From: Trametopsis cervina | Lineage: Eukaryota; Basidiomycota; Agaricomycetes; Polyporales; Irpicaceae | Length of the DNA: 64,000 nucleotides | Assembly: GCA_022385755.1 (NCBI GenBank) | Contig: MU278374.1 | Location: 1-64,000, forward strand | Reading direction: 5' to 3' | In this document: in pieces, positions 9,632 to 21,094 of the stretch | Layout of the letters: each line of letters begins with the position of its first letter | Numbering within the stretch: the first letter of the stretch is position 1 | Program-made: the position numbers and the translations under genes | Notes under the pieces: generated by a model | Seen by the model: only the letters and a program-made list of their open reading frames with translations | Told to the model about the DNA's origin: nothing | Database searches by the model: none

Positions 9632-9970
9632 ATGTGCAGATTCGGAGTTGCAGGGCACTTCGAGTGGCCGTAAGTCCCAGTGAACGGTTGACTGTGAAGC
9701 AGCGGTATCACTCACCGCGGGTTTGAACAGCCCCGCTATTTTGTTCCTTCGTATCCGCTTCATCGCATACCACCTACAGTGCGTCCTTTCGCCGCTGTAT
9801 TCTTTCATGCTGAACACAAAAGCATTCTCGGAAGACGAATGCATAAACTGGGGCCGCGCATATATCCACAACTCTGAACGCGGTGAGCGATTAGAGGACG
9901 GTGGGATAGCGGTTTACTCACCTCATATGCCGGAAGACTCGCAACGTGCGTCACTCGCATGGCAAGCCGC
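9632..9970 (-). pseudogene. Degenerate exon block 3 of the local repeat family
   Basis: Best-preserved of three related blocks. On the minus strand an exon around YGHSKCPATPNLHINAQNF corresponds to YGHLNCPATPHLHERNQKL in block 1, and a GTGAGT intron-like segment separates it from an exon containing GYMRGPSLC. Internal stops. Function unknown. Confidence 0.4.
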
Positions 9971-11251
9971 ACTCATCGAAGGGGCCACTCACAGCGACAA
10001 ACGGGCATGTCTGCCTTGGTTACGGTTGGAGTGGGATATGAAAGTGTTTAGCACTCGCGGCGCGCAGCCCATGAGTAGCGATATGCAGGTATACTCAGTC
10101 GGTTAGTTGGGATGGCACTGATCACTCTAAGGCAGAGACCTCCGACGTTGAGAAGGAAACAGCGAGAGGAACGGGGCAAGCTACAAGACGTACCATCGGG
10201 CCCATCGTGCGTGAGCGGGGCCAAAAGTTCAGGGCCATCTTAACTCGCGTGAATGCACTACACGATGGTTTGAGGTACCACACTGATACACGATGATGAA
10301 GTCAGTAATCGAGGCGAGTATTGAAGTGAGTCGCGCGGAGGCACACGAGCAAGTGATCACGTGATGCCGGGATGGGAGATGATGGAAAGCTTCCGCGGCA
10401 ATTTTGCCGTACATCGGACGACCATGTGCAGCGACGAACGTGGGCTTGCTCGCCAAAATGCGCTGTCGAGCGGTGTCCATCAACGCACGGCCTGGTTCCT
10501 GTGAAGGCGAATAGGAATCGCAATGGAACGCAGATAAGGGCTAGCGTGCACGGAAGGAGCAGTTCATCATCCAGGTGTGTTGATCGCTTGTTATTCTTTC
10601 CCCTTTGCTGAGATCTGCAGAGCCAGTGCACACGACATCACCCAGGCATCACCCTCGTTCTCGTAAACCCTCGTCTGCTGACTAGCGTTGGCGAGTTGCG
10701 CTGTCTCGCGGAGAATGTGCCGCTGTCTTCCATCGTCGGTTTTTGTCACAGGATGATACGAGGTGAGTAGGGACATGAAACACGCGATCAAGGATCACGG
10801 TCTCCGCTTCGTCCAATGTTCCTCTTATCCACTTCGTTTGCACGACCACTCACGGTTCTCCGTTCATGCACGTTTGTAGGTCCTCCGCGCCGGCAGTGAT
10901 GTACGCCATGTGGAGGGTCAGCACACTGTACGCGGCGACCGACGCTGTGCCCGCTGCAGACCACGTTCGCTGGTGCCGCCATGTTCTGAGCACGCCGCCG
11001 CCTGAGCCCGCGCACAAACCAAAATACCAGGAAATTCAGCTTGCGAGGTACCTTGCGCTGACAAACGCGCCATCCCCCATTGGCCAGAACTCTAATCGAC
11101 ACCCTCTTCGCTGCCCCATCGCGATCAGCCTAGGCACGCGCATCCTTGCTTCTCCCTCAATGCGACCCTCCGCCGGACGCTTATAATCAACCTGTCCGCG
11201 ACAGTGGCAACTCCAGCTGCCCAGTCACTCAGTAGTCTCCCCCTCGCAGAC
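9971..11251. other. Gene-poor interval upstream of the phosphoesterase gene
   Basis: No supported gene. The last about 90 bp carry CTTATAATC near 11180 and a pyrimidine-rich leader, plausible promoter elements for the gene starting at 11252. Confidence 0.4.
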
Positions 11252-12825
11252 ATGTTCTCCAGGTCCCTCTGCCTCCTCGTCGCTCTCGTCCCCGCCGTTC
11301 TCGGCGCGCAGGCTCCGACCTTCGAGCCGCCGTCCGTCAACCCTCTCGTCCCAACCTCCAACTACACTGGAGCGAGCAACGGCACCCTCCAGAAGCAGCC
11401 CGTCGTCGCTGGAAAGGTCTTCGACCGTTTCATCCAGGTGCGTGTCGTGTATTGAGCCGCGACAACGCTGTCCACTCACCGTATCACCTTTGACAGATCT
11501 GGCTCGAGAACACGGACTACAACGACGCCGCGTCGACTGCCGCCTTCCAGAAGCTCAAGGAGCAGGGTATCCTCCTCAGCCAGTACTACGCTGTCACCCA
11601 CCCCTCAGAGCCCAACTATGTCGCCGCCGCCGGTGGTGACTTCTGGGGTATGGGTGATGACAACTTCTACAATATCCCCTCCAAGTGCGTATCTCGTTTG
11701 TGTTCTCTCACGCGTATCTACTCACACGCGTCTTCATAGCGTCTCGACGATCGTTGATCTCCTTGAGTCCAAGGCTATCTCCTGGGCGTCTTACCAGGAG
11801 AGCATGCCCGTCGACGGTGACGAGGCTTTCAAGTGAGTCGCCCACTGTCTCTTCCCGCAAGCATACACGTCTAACATGTACGCTACAGCGCATCGTCCGC
11901 GAACTACCTGAACGCTTCCGCGCCGTCGTACTTCTACTACGAGCGCAAGCACAACCCCACGATCATCTACGACTCGGTTGCCACCGTCGACTCCCGCCGC
12001 CAGCGCCACCGTAACTTCAACGACCTCGCCGCCGACGTCAACGCGTCTGCCATCCCCCAGTGGCTCTTCATCACCCCCAACATGATCAACGACGGCCACG
12101 ACACTTCGATCGACTTTGCCGGCTCATGGTTGGACTACTTCATGCCCACCATGCTCGCGCACCCCGCGTTCAACGACAACCGTACCCTCATCCTCCTCAC
12201 CTTTGACGAGACCGAGACGTACACGATCAACAACCGCATCTTCACTCTCCTCCTCGGCGGTGCCGTCCCCGACGCGCTCAAGAACACGACCGACGACACC
12301 TTCTACACGCATTACTCCACCCTCTCCACCGTCGAGAACAACTGGGATCTGCCCTCGCTCGGCCGCCAAGACGCGAACAAGACCGTCTCGAACGTCTTCG
12401 CCCTCGTCGCAAACAAGACCGGCTACTCCAACGAGCAACTGACCGAGGACCAGTTCCCTCTGCTCAACCTGACGGGCACGATCGCCGGCCCGCTCAACCC
12501 GACTCTGTACGTCCCCTTCGTCGCGCCCGACGTGAACGCGCACGGCGCAGGTAACGGCACCGTCTTCGTCGGCCAAGGTGTCAACGCGAGCCTCACCGCT
12601 CTCACCGCTCCCGCACCCGTCAACCTCACCCAGGCGAACGAGACCGTCCCCGCCTCCGGCCCCCGTGCCAACTCGACCGACGGCAGCTCGAACAGCACCA
12701 GCGGTAGCGGTTCTGGTAGCGGAAGCTCAGGAAGCGGCGGACAGAGCAGCGGCGCAGAGAGCGTGAGGATCGCCGGCGCGGCGGTCTTCGGTGTGCTCGG
12801 TGCTGCTGTTGCGCTTGTGCTCTGA
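11252..12825 (+). CDS. Secreted, GPI-type phosphoesterase (acid phosphatase family)
   Basis: Four exons (11252-11437, 11497-11684, 11740-11832, 11889-12825) give 467 residues. A signal peptide is obvious (MFSRSLCLLVALVPAVLGAQ). The body matches fungal PhoA-like enzymes of the phosphoesterase family PF04185: IWLENTDYNDA, YYAVTHPSEPNYVAAAGGD, WLFITPNMINDGHDTSIDFA and LLTFDETETYTINNRIFTLL, which supply the conserved acidic, His and Asn residues of the metal site. Many N-glycosylation sequons. The last about 60 residues are Ser/Gly-rich followed by a hydrophobic tail (GAAVFGVLGAAVALVL), the form of a GPI attachment signal. Expected role: release of phosphate from organic esters at the cell surface. 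Substrate preference (phosphatase or phospholipase C-like) cannot be told. Confidence 0.85.
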
Positions 12826-13229
12826 GCGTGCGTGTGTGTAGCGTAGCTAACTCAAAAGTGTCTTGTTGTAATGGACTGCTGATGTTGTAATTACTCTGGG
12901 TATATTATATGTGTTTTTGCTTTCGTCTCTTCTACATGTCAGCGCGTAGCGTTCAACTGGTCGACAAGAGTATCTAATGAGTTGGGTATATCTACGTCGC
13001 GCTCGGCGCACACTTGTCTACAGGTATATGTTGTCATGAGTTGGGGAGGTATTGTCAGAGTTCCGCCGTCAGCTCAAGAAGAACGACCATTGGCCGTCCT
13101 TGTATGGGAACGGCCCGCCTTGCGGATTCTCGTCCCACTCGCGCCCCAGCTATTTGCACTCCCTCTTCGCGCCCTCGGAGTCCGCAACACGCACCCATCT
13201 GTCTCCACCTGCACCGACGTGTGATTCAA
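12826..13229. other. Intergenic, 3' side of the phosphoesterase gene
   Basis: T/G-rich 3' flank with TATATTATATGTG near 12901-12913, a possible polyadenylation region. No gene seen. Confidence 0.4.
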
Positions 13230-13610
13230 CCTCATTACACACACGCGGAAATACACCGCGACCGGGAGACAATCGCCGGGAGACGGTGTGCTGAGGCCTG
13301 CTTCGAGTCTTGACTTGTGACAACTTGGTAACCTTGTGCAGCATGACGCGGCAATGGTGTCCGCAAATGAAGTATGAGGATACAGCGCATAAATTGCATG
13401 GTGGCGAACACACGGTCAGTGGTGATCCGCGGTGGGCCTGCGACGGGGTAGAGGCCGAGAAGGGAGACTTTGCTGTATGAGTTGTGCATGTTGTGAGCCT
13501 ACACGCACGATGATATTTTCCAGAGCGATACAGACCTTCGTCGAGGTTGGAAAAGTGGACGCCGGTAGCCTTGCAGGCGACGTCTTGTATGACATTCAAG
13601 TCAAGCGGAA
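13230..13610 (-). pseudogene. Fragment of an APH-type (phosphotransferase) kinase gene
   Basis: On the minus strand VIQDVACKATGVHFSNLDEG and, in another frame, YSKVSLLGLYPVAGPPRITT followed by DRVFATMQFMR resemble the N-terminal lobe of fungal aminoglycoside phosphotransferase-like proteins (ACRATGA..CTSIT.LSEG...A.L..P.AGP...T.SEVATMDF). The usual KAF...L segment and the catalytic loop are missing, and frames change. It looks like a decayed 5' portion. Confidence 0.4.
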
Positions 13611-13935
13611 CGTATCACCCCGCCTTCTCTACAGATGATGATGTCAGTGTATATACTTGAATGCATAGGAAGTGAATGTGTATCCGTATGCTGCTGCTCA
13701 TTGTGGACTCTACACCGAGCAGCAGCGTAGCGATATACAGTTCCTTCCTATGCATGCGGCGGGCGTGAAGGCTACATGGTTCTGGGAGAATCCGTGTCGG
13801 GCATTGTACCTGAGCATTCCAGTAGTGTGTTTGTAGCGTGTGCAAAGCGAAGAGGTGACATGTCCAACCTCGACCTTGACGTTCTGTGTTCAACGCGGTC
13901 TTGAGTAGTGTTGCGTTGAAAATAGCTATGTAACT

Positions 13936-13966
13936 TCTGGACGCTCAAGAGTCTTGAGCGTCCAGA
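13936..13966. repeat. Near-perfect 31-bp palindrome
   Basis: Arms of 15 bases (13936-13950 and 13952-13966, starting TCTGGACGCTC) are exact reverse complements around a single base. It lies about 0.5 kb upstream of the F-box-like gene. Could be a dimeric protein-binding site or a cruciform; no role is proven. Confidence 0.85.
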
Positions 13967-14459
13967 CAACTGAAGGCTCTTACGCTTGCTAGCCAACTTG
14001 ATCAGTCCGCACGTCGTCGTCGCCGTCCTGCAGAACCCGGGTGTCGCTTTGACCGAATGCACCCTCAATGGCGACACGCCTTTCAGTACGAGCGATACGT
14101 GTTGTGAGTGCCCTTTCAGCCGTCTGAGTTTGAAATGTCATCACGTGACCGTGTACAGTTGCGTATTTGATCGCGCGACTTGGCCTCTGCTGCGAACATA
14201 TACCTACCACAGTCAACTGGAACCGTCACTCCAAGCAGACACCCTCACACTCTCAGTAACTACTCCTCAACGCGCTGAGATATGGGCCAATTTTTTCAAC
14301 TGTAACTAACTGTTTTCTGATTTTCACTTAGCCACCACTAACGCATGTTGCATTGGCAGCATCAATTTCGACTCGAAACGTTGGAACGGAAGTTTTCAAC
14401 TAGGAGAAGTCTTCTTTGATACTCTGTGCATTGGGCTCAGCCATTGGACAATCCCAGTC

Positions 14460-15452
14460 TTGGAAAGCAAGACATTAAGATCCATTCGGTGCGTACCTTC
14501 ATCTCAAATCCGCACAGCCCGTTTTCACACCCAGGGCACGGTCAGACGGGACTACCCCCGCTTTGCACATCGTTCCAAGAGTCCAGACTCCAAGCTACTT
14601 CGTCTGCCCGACGAGCTGCTTTGGATGGTGTTCCGCAACATCGGCCCTGAAAGCTTCTCTGACGCTGTCTGTCTGTGCCTAGCCGACGGCCGCCTGCTCG
14701 ACGTCGGATACCACGAAGTCCAAAAACTCAAGCAGCTTATCTATGCCGACTGCGCTGGGGATCGGATTGCCTTCCTAGGAGATTACACCGAGGACTTTCC
14801 TGCAAGCGTCGAAGCTCTGGCCAAAGGACAACTAGCAGAATTTCAGGCCAGCAAGAATTCGCAGAACAATAGTAGCGACAGCGATGAGGAGGAGGACGCC
14901 TATCAATACCGTTTTTATGAGGTTGTCGAGGAGATCTACAGGAAGGTGATCCACGATGCGCGGGAGTACGAGATGATGAACCACGACGTTTTTGATAAAC
15001 TCCGGGTCGCCGAACAGGGTGTGTATTTCGAGTTGATGGAGGCCTCGTACAAATCCTCGCAGCCTTGGGTCCTCTGCAACATCTCGAAAGGAGTGTATGT
15101 CCGTGCGGATGCTATCTCTGAACTCGCAGGGGAAAACAGTAATAATACACCCTTCGGGTATAATGACCACTTGCAGCTGGATCAGGCTCTCCTGTCGCAG
15201 ATCTCTTGGTCGTCTGATTCCTCTCTTTCGATGTGTTATGGAGATGAAGAGTTACAGGCGTACAAACCTGAACATGCCAATTTTAAGCTTCACCGTGGAC
15301 CATGGGCTGGCGATCGATTCGAGGTGACCACCATGGACCGCATGAGGAAGAATATCGAATGGAAGGATGTGAGTGCCGAGATTGTTGCTTTGCTTGAGAT
15401 GATTTATGAGGCAGAGTTTGGGGACAACTGGAAAGAGGAGCTTCTTAGGTAG
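14460..15452 (+). CDS. F-box-like hypothetical protein
   Basis: Single-exon frame of 330 residues. Residues about 47-75 (LLRLPDELLWMVFRNIGPES) fit the start of an F-box-like helix bundle of the type expanded in mushrooms, but the domain is short and weak. Then an acidic stretch (SSDSDEEEDA, about residues 138-147) and a long region rich in Glu/Asp/Tyr without known motif. F-box proteins usually bring substrates to SCF ubiquitin ligases; that role is inference. The start is the first ATG of the frame; a later start just before the F-box is possible. Confidence 0.6.
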   Translation: MESKTLRSIRCVPSSQIRTARFHTQGTVRRDYPRFAHRSKSPDSKLLRLPDELLWMVFRNIGPESFSDAVCLCLADGRLLDVGYHEVQKLKQLIYADCAGDRIAFLGDYTEDFPASVEALAKGQLAEFQASKNSQNNSSDSDEEEDAYQYRFYEVVEEIYRKVIHDAREYEMMNHDVFDKLRVAEQGVYFELMEASYKSSQPWVLCNISKGVYVRADAISELAGENSNNTPFGYNDHLQLDQALLSQISWSSDSSLSMCYGDEELQAYKPEHANFKLHRGPWAGDRFEVTTMDRMRKNIEWKDVSAEIVALLEMIYEAEFGDNWKEELLR

Positions 15453-15641
15453 TGCAAGCGATTCTCGAAGGGACCTGTGTCGTGAAATGTATCTACAGTT
15501 GTTCAATATTCTGCGGTTTATTCTGTGTTCTACTTATGCCAGATTTAGATGAATCTGGTGCATCTCAAGCCGTCGATTGACTGTGATAATCAGTAGGCTT
15601 TCAGGTAGAATCCTCAGAAGGCTGCACGTGAGCACTGATCA

Positions 15642-17305
15642 TGTACGCCATTAGCACGCCTACGCGGCTTTCCTCAACCTCAACACTAGTTTCGTTTGTT
15701 ACCCACAGGCAATCATCTTCTATACTCGCGGTACCACGTATGGCTTTCAGTCATCCGGTGCATTTTCGCGAGACGACCACGGTGAGGCTGTACTATCACT
15801 ATACTGAATTGTTAGAAGGTAAACCAATTCGTCGCTTGCACGAATGTTACCCCTTGTTCAACCTTAGGAGCTGCATGACTTCCCTGGTCCATGCTCTAAC
15901 CCATCTATTCTCTAACCTATCGACACAGCATTTGTGTTGCCGAACTCCTCCACCTTGCGACGTACGGTAAGTTGTTGTCTCGATAAAGTCCTACCTCGCG
16001 CATAATCTGATAGTAACGCAGTCCAGCATGTGAATGAGATTACATGGTTATGTTCACTGGAAAGGCTAACACATGTGTTGCAGCTGTCATTTTGTGGTCT
16101 ACCTCCGTTTCCTCACTTTGAGCATCGTCTATACGACTGTGGCTGGTACGTCAGGACCGCCTGCATCTCGATAAACTTCACTCATAGTTCTTTATCGCGG
16201 CAGTCTTCGCAGCCGTTCGTGTGTATGCCATCTGGGGAAAGAACATCTACCTCTGTGCACTTGTGTTTACCGTCGGTATGATATACCCTGTGTACTTAGT
16301 CGTGCGTCGTTTCTTTGGTCGTTCGGTGTTTGGTCCTGTAAGGTCACTTCATAGGTTGCATTGGTCTTAGCAAGCCGGACTGCTGTGTGCGTTTCCTATG
16401 GTGATGCACTCTTGAACACATCCATGTAAGCCTATTTACTTGGCCTTCCCTACGCGCAATCAAATTAACGTGTCAGTACAGCAGTAAGGAAGAGCTCTTT
16501 CCATTCGATGCATTGTTGATTCCTCTGCTAGCTGCATATATGTACTTCGTTCCTATCATCTGCAACGAATTTCTGGTGGTTGTTCTCACGTGGATCAAGA
16601 CAATCCGCATATACCGGGTTACACAACGTAACAACTTTGGCCCGGCAAGGGGTCTATCATATCTTCTCCTGCGAGATGGTGAGTACTACGTAATTTTCGG
16701 GTCTCAATGCTGATAGTCTTGCATAAAGGAACATTGTATTTTTCGTAAGCATAAGCAAGCACCCGAGAATGAATGTGGTATGTATTCAACTAAACAATTT
16801 CAGCTGCTTTATGGCCTTGAGTGCTGCGTTGCCATTTACTCCAGTGAGCACCATCGTTAAGTCGAACGTGCTTCCCAATTAACTGTGCTCACGACTTTCT
16901 GTAAGTCCTGGGCAACACACCAGTCTTTATTGACGTGTTCGTTCAATCCGTCATAGCTCACGCTCGGCAGGACGCTGGCACCAAACATCTTCATTCAGCT
17001 CCCCAGCCATCTTTCTTACGAGATTCATTCTCGATCTCAGACAGGACTCTATGTCAGTCACAGGAAACTGGAACAACGGCCATGCTGGCTCACATTCGAT
17101 TGTCTTCGCCGCCCACAAACCGAGTCGTCTGATTGGGAACCTCGGGGCCTCCACGCTTGCCCCAGGAGATCACGATGAAAACGGCACGGACTATCTGGAT
17201 GACTCCGCGACCGCAAACGACCTCGTTCCATCTGCGCCGTCGGTCTCTATGGATCCGCTCGAGACGGGGTTGTTGGCCGGGATGGGTGCAGCGTCCGCTG
17301 GCTAA
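15642..17305 (+). CDS. DUF6533-type multi-pass membrane protein, 5' exons unresolved
   Basis: Characteristic of a mushroom-expanded family of seven-helix proteins of unknown function. Recognisable exons in order: HFVVYLRFLTLSIVYTTVA (about 16086-16146) joined to VFAAVRVYAIWGKNIYLCAL (16203-16275), VALVLASRTAVCVSYGDALL (about 16357-16423), a helix block ending VVVLTWIKTIRIYRV, the hallmark LSYLLLRDG (16651-16677) followed after an intron by GTLYFF, then FTPVSTIVKSNV, and the tail FLTRFILDLRQDSMSV ending in an acidic, Ser-rich cytosolic end (to TAA at 17305). Introns are GT-AG and about 45-80 bp. I could not fix the first one or two exons, so the 5' boundary is approximate. Ligand and signalling are unknown. 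Confidence 0.6.
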
Positions 17306-17731
17306 TCCAGGTATCATGGCTGAGTGAGGGGTATAGACGCGAATGCGCTTCGTGCGCCCGGGCGGGCATACCTACCATGGAGTCTTTGACAAAGGACGCC
17401 TCTGTCATGGATGGCAGCAAAGGCCGTATCAGCAGCAAGAGTGGATGCATATTGAATAATAGGTGTATGTGGTCAGGGGAGGATCAGAGTCAAGACTTTT
17501 ACCGTACGAACGCTAGCCTGCCGGCCGGTGCGGAGATTATAGAGGCACAAGGGGACCATGTTGGCATAGATACTGATCACGTTGGATTGCGGTGTAAAAG
17601 GTAGATACGAAGTGCTCTGAGCAGAACTGTGGAGGTCGAATACGTTGATCTCGATACTACACATATGTAATCGAGAATACATACTGTTTCACCAAAATGT
17701 ACTCTTAGGCACTCGCACACAGCGTGCGTAC

Positions 17732-18199
17732 CTACTCCTTCGAAATCTCTGCATGCTTCTTCTCGAGCTCGGCCTGCGCATGTCGTCAGTCGTCAGTGGT
17801 AATAACGCAGATTGCTCTGTAGGGACATCACTCACAACCTCAGCCTTCTTCGCCTCAATCTATACACACGCATATATTTATTCAGTGACATAGAGCAATA
17901 GAACGTGGTTTGGAGCGCACCTCCGCCCTCAATTTCTGGAGCTGCTCCTTCTCATGCTGGCGTGCAAATTGATCTAGTAATTTGAGAACGGCAGGGTCTT
18001 ACGGCACATCTGAAATGCAATCACCTTCATGGGCTTTCTCTTTCTTGCTACATAGAACGTTAGCAGTCGATTTCTAGCAACGAACAGAATACAATTTGGT
18101 GACGTACTTGAACGAGTTCTGGTCAGAGTACCAGCGCGCCGCAATGGGCGATACGCGCTGTACACGACGGACAGAGTTGCTGGTAATCCTGGCGAGCAT
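17732..18199 (-). CDS. INH1: Mitochondrial F1F0-ATPase inhibitor (IF1)
   Basis: Five exons on the minus strand yield 76 residues: a basic mitochondrial presequence (MLARITSNSVRRVQRVSPIA), then ARWYSDQNSF, the minimal inhibitory segment KKEKAHEDQFARQHEKEQL, and a C-terminal antiparallel coiled coil (QKLRAEIEAKKAEAELEKKH). IF1 blocks ATP hydrolysis by the F1 motor when the membrane potential collapses. Two exons are tiny: 23 nt (CAAGAAAGAGAAAGCC onward) and 21 nt (ATTGAGGCGAAGAAGG onward). The gene is head-to-head with subunit h of the same enzyme, with 180 bp between start codons. Confidence 0.88.
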
Positions 18200-18379
18200 C
18201 TTTATAGTTGTGAGGAGTGGCAATAACAGCTAACGAGGATAAGAGTGGGGTTTAAGTACGGGGGACAGACTGGCCTACTCGGCCGCACCGCGAGCGCGGC
18301 CTTTGCCGCCTCGCCCTGCCTTAACCGAGGCCAACCGAGACTGTCACACGTCACGTCACACACTCATTCCCTTCCGACC
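18200..18379. promoter_or_regulatory. Shared divergent promoter of IF1 and ATP synthase subunit h
   Basis: Only 180 bp separate the two start codons, so both transcripts must initiate from this segment. It contains a CACGTCACGTCACAC run (18346-18360) and a CCGAGGCCAACCGAG segment. No TATA box is obvious. Confidence 0.6.
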
Positions 18380-18950
18380 ATGTCCATCCTCAGGCAGGCA
18401 TCTGGTGCTGTGAGTCTGTCGACTGTATCTGTCGCTATGAGATTGTTGACCACGCTTTTTTTCACGCTATAATAGCTTCGTGCGGCTTCACGCTCGTGCG
18501 CATTCTCCACGTCCGCCGTGACACGCAAGGGTGAGTGTCCGGACGACCTTCCCGTCTGGAACCGTTTCTTTCACGAGTAATGTCCCTGACACGCGCATGT
18601 GCCTATGTAGACTTTGTTCAAGACTTATACATTCGCGAGCTCAAGGCATACAAGCCCGCACCACAGGTGTGTTTACTTTACTCGTACCCAAGGACAGTCA
18701 CTGAACGGTAAATTACTTGCAGGCCAAGGATGCCCACGTTGGCGTCGTCAAGGCTTACGCACTCCCGCCCACACCCCAAGCACCTGCTCTCCCTTCTGAC
18801 CTCGCGTCCGAGCTTGCCGCGTACGACGCATCAGAACCAACCAAGGCAGAGGTAAAGGCCGATGCCGCTGCTACCCCAGATGCCAGCCTGGGACCTGAGG
18901 CGTTCCTGGATATGCTGGAGGCGGACGTCCCGGAGGAGCACCATCACTGA
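18380..18950 (+). CDS. ATP14: ATP synthase subunit h, mitochondrial
   Basis: Four exons (18380-18409, 18476-18530, 18611-18666, 18723-18950) give 122 residues. Presequence MSILRQASGALRAASRSCAF is Arg-rich and amphipathic; the mature part starts near SAVTRKDFVQDLYIRELKAY, the signature of fungal subunit h, followed by KPAPQAKDAHVGVVKAYALP, a long acidic region and the C-terminal AFLDMLEADVPEEHHH. Subunit h is part of the peripheral stalk of F1F0-ATP synthase in the inner membrane and is needed for coupling. It is divergent from the IF1 gene, placing a structural subunit and the inhibitor of one enzyme under one promoter region. Confidence 0.9.
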
Positions 18951-19438
18951 GCAGGTTGGATAGTTGGACAGAGGTCACTCTTGTTAAAATGTTTGCAACT
19001 TAGAGGACGTGCGTTTTTCAATCTGTGATCTGCATGCACTTTCAAGAATCCTTCGCCAACACACACAACGTAATTTGCACCGCACCAACGCCACGTTCAA
19101 CCATCCGGCAATTGTTATGTACCGTTCATCAGACCTTTAGCTGAGAGTGGCCTCGCCAGTTTGGCTTATACATGAGTGAGTAGGTCAAATGGGAGCCCTC
19201 ATTTAACATGCCTGAACGTGTATTGATGTGATGCCAAAATATAAACTGGCCAACGCAAAATTTTGGACGCATTGAATCAAATCAAAGAAGGTGTTTTGAC
19301 AGACCAATTGCGTCCGTTAGACGTATTTGAATAGGTCACGTTTTACGTCTACAACCGAAAGCCCTCCTCGAAGGGAAAGAGTTACCGAAAAATATGTGAA
19401 CTGCTTCGAGGGTATATCTACGGCACGTCCTTGCCTCA
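18951..19438. other. Intergenic between convergent ATP14 and the citrate carrier
   Basis: Both neighbours end here, so this is 3'-flanking sequence for both. AT-richer than its surroundings. No gene, RNA or repeat seen. Confidence 0.5.
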
Positions 19439-20895
19439 TCACGCCTTACCCTCTCGCCCTCCGATGGCCTGGATGATATTCTCATACACCGTGAATACAA
19501 TGCCCCCACTCAACTGTTCATGAAAATCGAATACAGTGAGCACTGAGATTCTGAGCATAAGCCGTAGCGATTCTCACCATAAGCCGCACCAACCGCGGTG
19601 TTGTACCCGTCCAGAACCGTAGAAGGCCTTCTTCCGTGAATATCCGATACCCGCAGTGGAACGAGTTGCGGTACTGCTGTCGTGCTTCCAAGGACTGCAT
19701 TCTCGTTTTTATCACGCTATCCAGGGAGGCTTTAGTATATTACCTTCTCCATGAAAGGTCAGGAAAGAGGAGCTTACTCTAAAGGCATAGTAGTATACAC
19801 CGTCACAAGCCCAGCAATAGCACCAATTCCAAATGTGATGCTACTTGGAAGTGTTTGACCTGGTGGCGCATTGCTCTGCACCAACTGCTTGAGGGTGGTA
19901 TACGTCGTGAAACGAACAGCCGAGTTAGCCCCTATTTAATTGTGAAGAGCGATGAGGCAGTCGTGCACGGCCGGATAGAAACTAATCGCACCTTGGCGCA
20001 TCATCTATGCGGAGGGTCAGTATGCGCATAATCACAATGGACAGAGAGTGTGAGAGCTTACAACAGGGAATAGACCACGGTACACTCCACGCACACCCTC
20101 CTCTCGGACGATAGTAGCTGTGCCGTGGAACAGACCGCGAAACCGGGGATTGGGGCTTTTTGCATCGTCGATGAGTTTTGTTCTATGAAGGATGGTCAAC
20201 AAGCTTCGTGTAATGCATTGGCAATGTTTCGTACTTAATCGTTTCTGATGGGGTTACAGCTATGACTGCTTCAACCATACCTGCACCCAGACCAGCTGCA
20301 CGTACGGCGTTCAGAAAGAATTTGACAACGAAGATGATAACGACGCACCGAGTAAACTTCTTCCAGAGCTCACTTTACCCTCAACCGCCAATAGTATAAG
20401 CCATCCCGCAATGAGGCTCACAAGACGGAAGATGATTTACCTCAGAGTCCGCAAGAAGATGCTTGAAGTGATCATACGACACGAACCGTACTCCAGCCTT
20501 CAGGGAGTTTCCTGTGATAAATTGTGATGAGGTTAGGGATTTAGCATGTAATGTTAGGAGACATACCAACAATAAGAGCTGTGCATCCGGAATATAGTCC
20601 AGTGATGCCCTTCGTCTGCAACGTCGTGCGTATTATAGACAACGGCGGTTCTCTCTGATTTTTAGCGATATAGTGTTGGCCAAAGTCGGTTCGAGTTCTC
20701 AAAAAGTGACACGCACCTTCCCACCGAACTGCGAGCGTGTCTTCACGAACTCGGTCGGGTACGTGATGAAGCTACAAGTTCCTGCACATAATTAGCCGTG
20801 GGCGACAGGTGGGAAGCTATCGTCACTTACGCTTCAACAGCACCTGCAGTCGTCCCAGCCGCCAGTGAGTGCAACGGCTTTTCTTTCTTGGACAT
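19439..20895 (-). CDS. CTP1: Mitochondrial tricarboxylate (citrate) carrier
   Basis: Multi-exon minus-strand gene beginning MSKKEKPLHSLAAGTTAGAV (start at 20895) and ending VYENIIQAIGGREGKA with TGA at 19439-19441. Three repeats of the mitochondrial carrier fold are visible, each with the P-x-D/E-x-x-K/R signature: YPTEFVKTRSQFGGK, TPSETIKTKLIDD and MPLDVIKTRMQSLEARQQ. YSGCTALIVGNSLKAGVRF and FRGLFHGTATIVREEGVRG are typical of the Ctp1 subfamily, which exchanges mitochondrial citrate for malate across the inner membrane and feeds cytosolic acetyl-CoA. At least eight short introns. Length is close to the usual 290-300 residues. Confidence 0.85.
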
Positions 20896-21094
20896 CGTGG
20901 TTGGAACGAGGAAATGGCGACAATGTCGCGACTAGGATGTTGCCATTTTGACTCCTCACTCGGATATATCTAGTATCTGAGAAACCCGATCTCGCTCAGT
21001 CCCAAACTGTCATCTCATAGCCCTCAATCTTGATTCTCTCGTATCTCGGGCTGCACGACTCTGAATACTCTCATGCGGAAGCAAACTGATCTCC

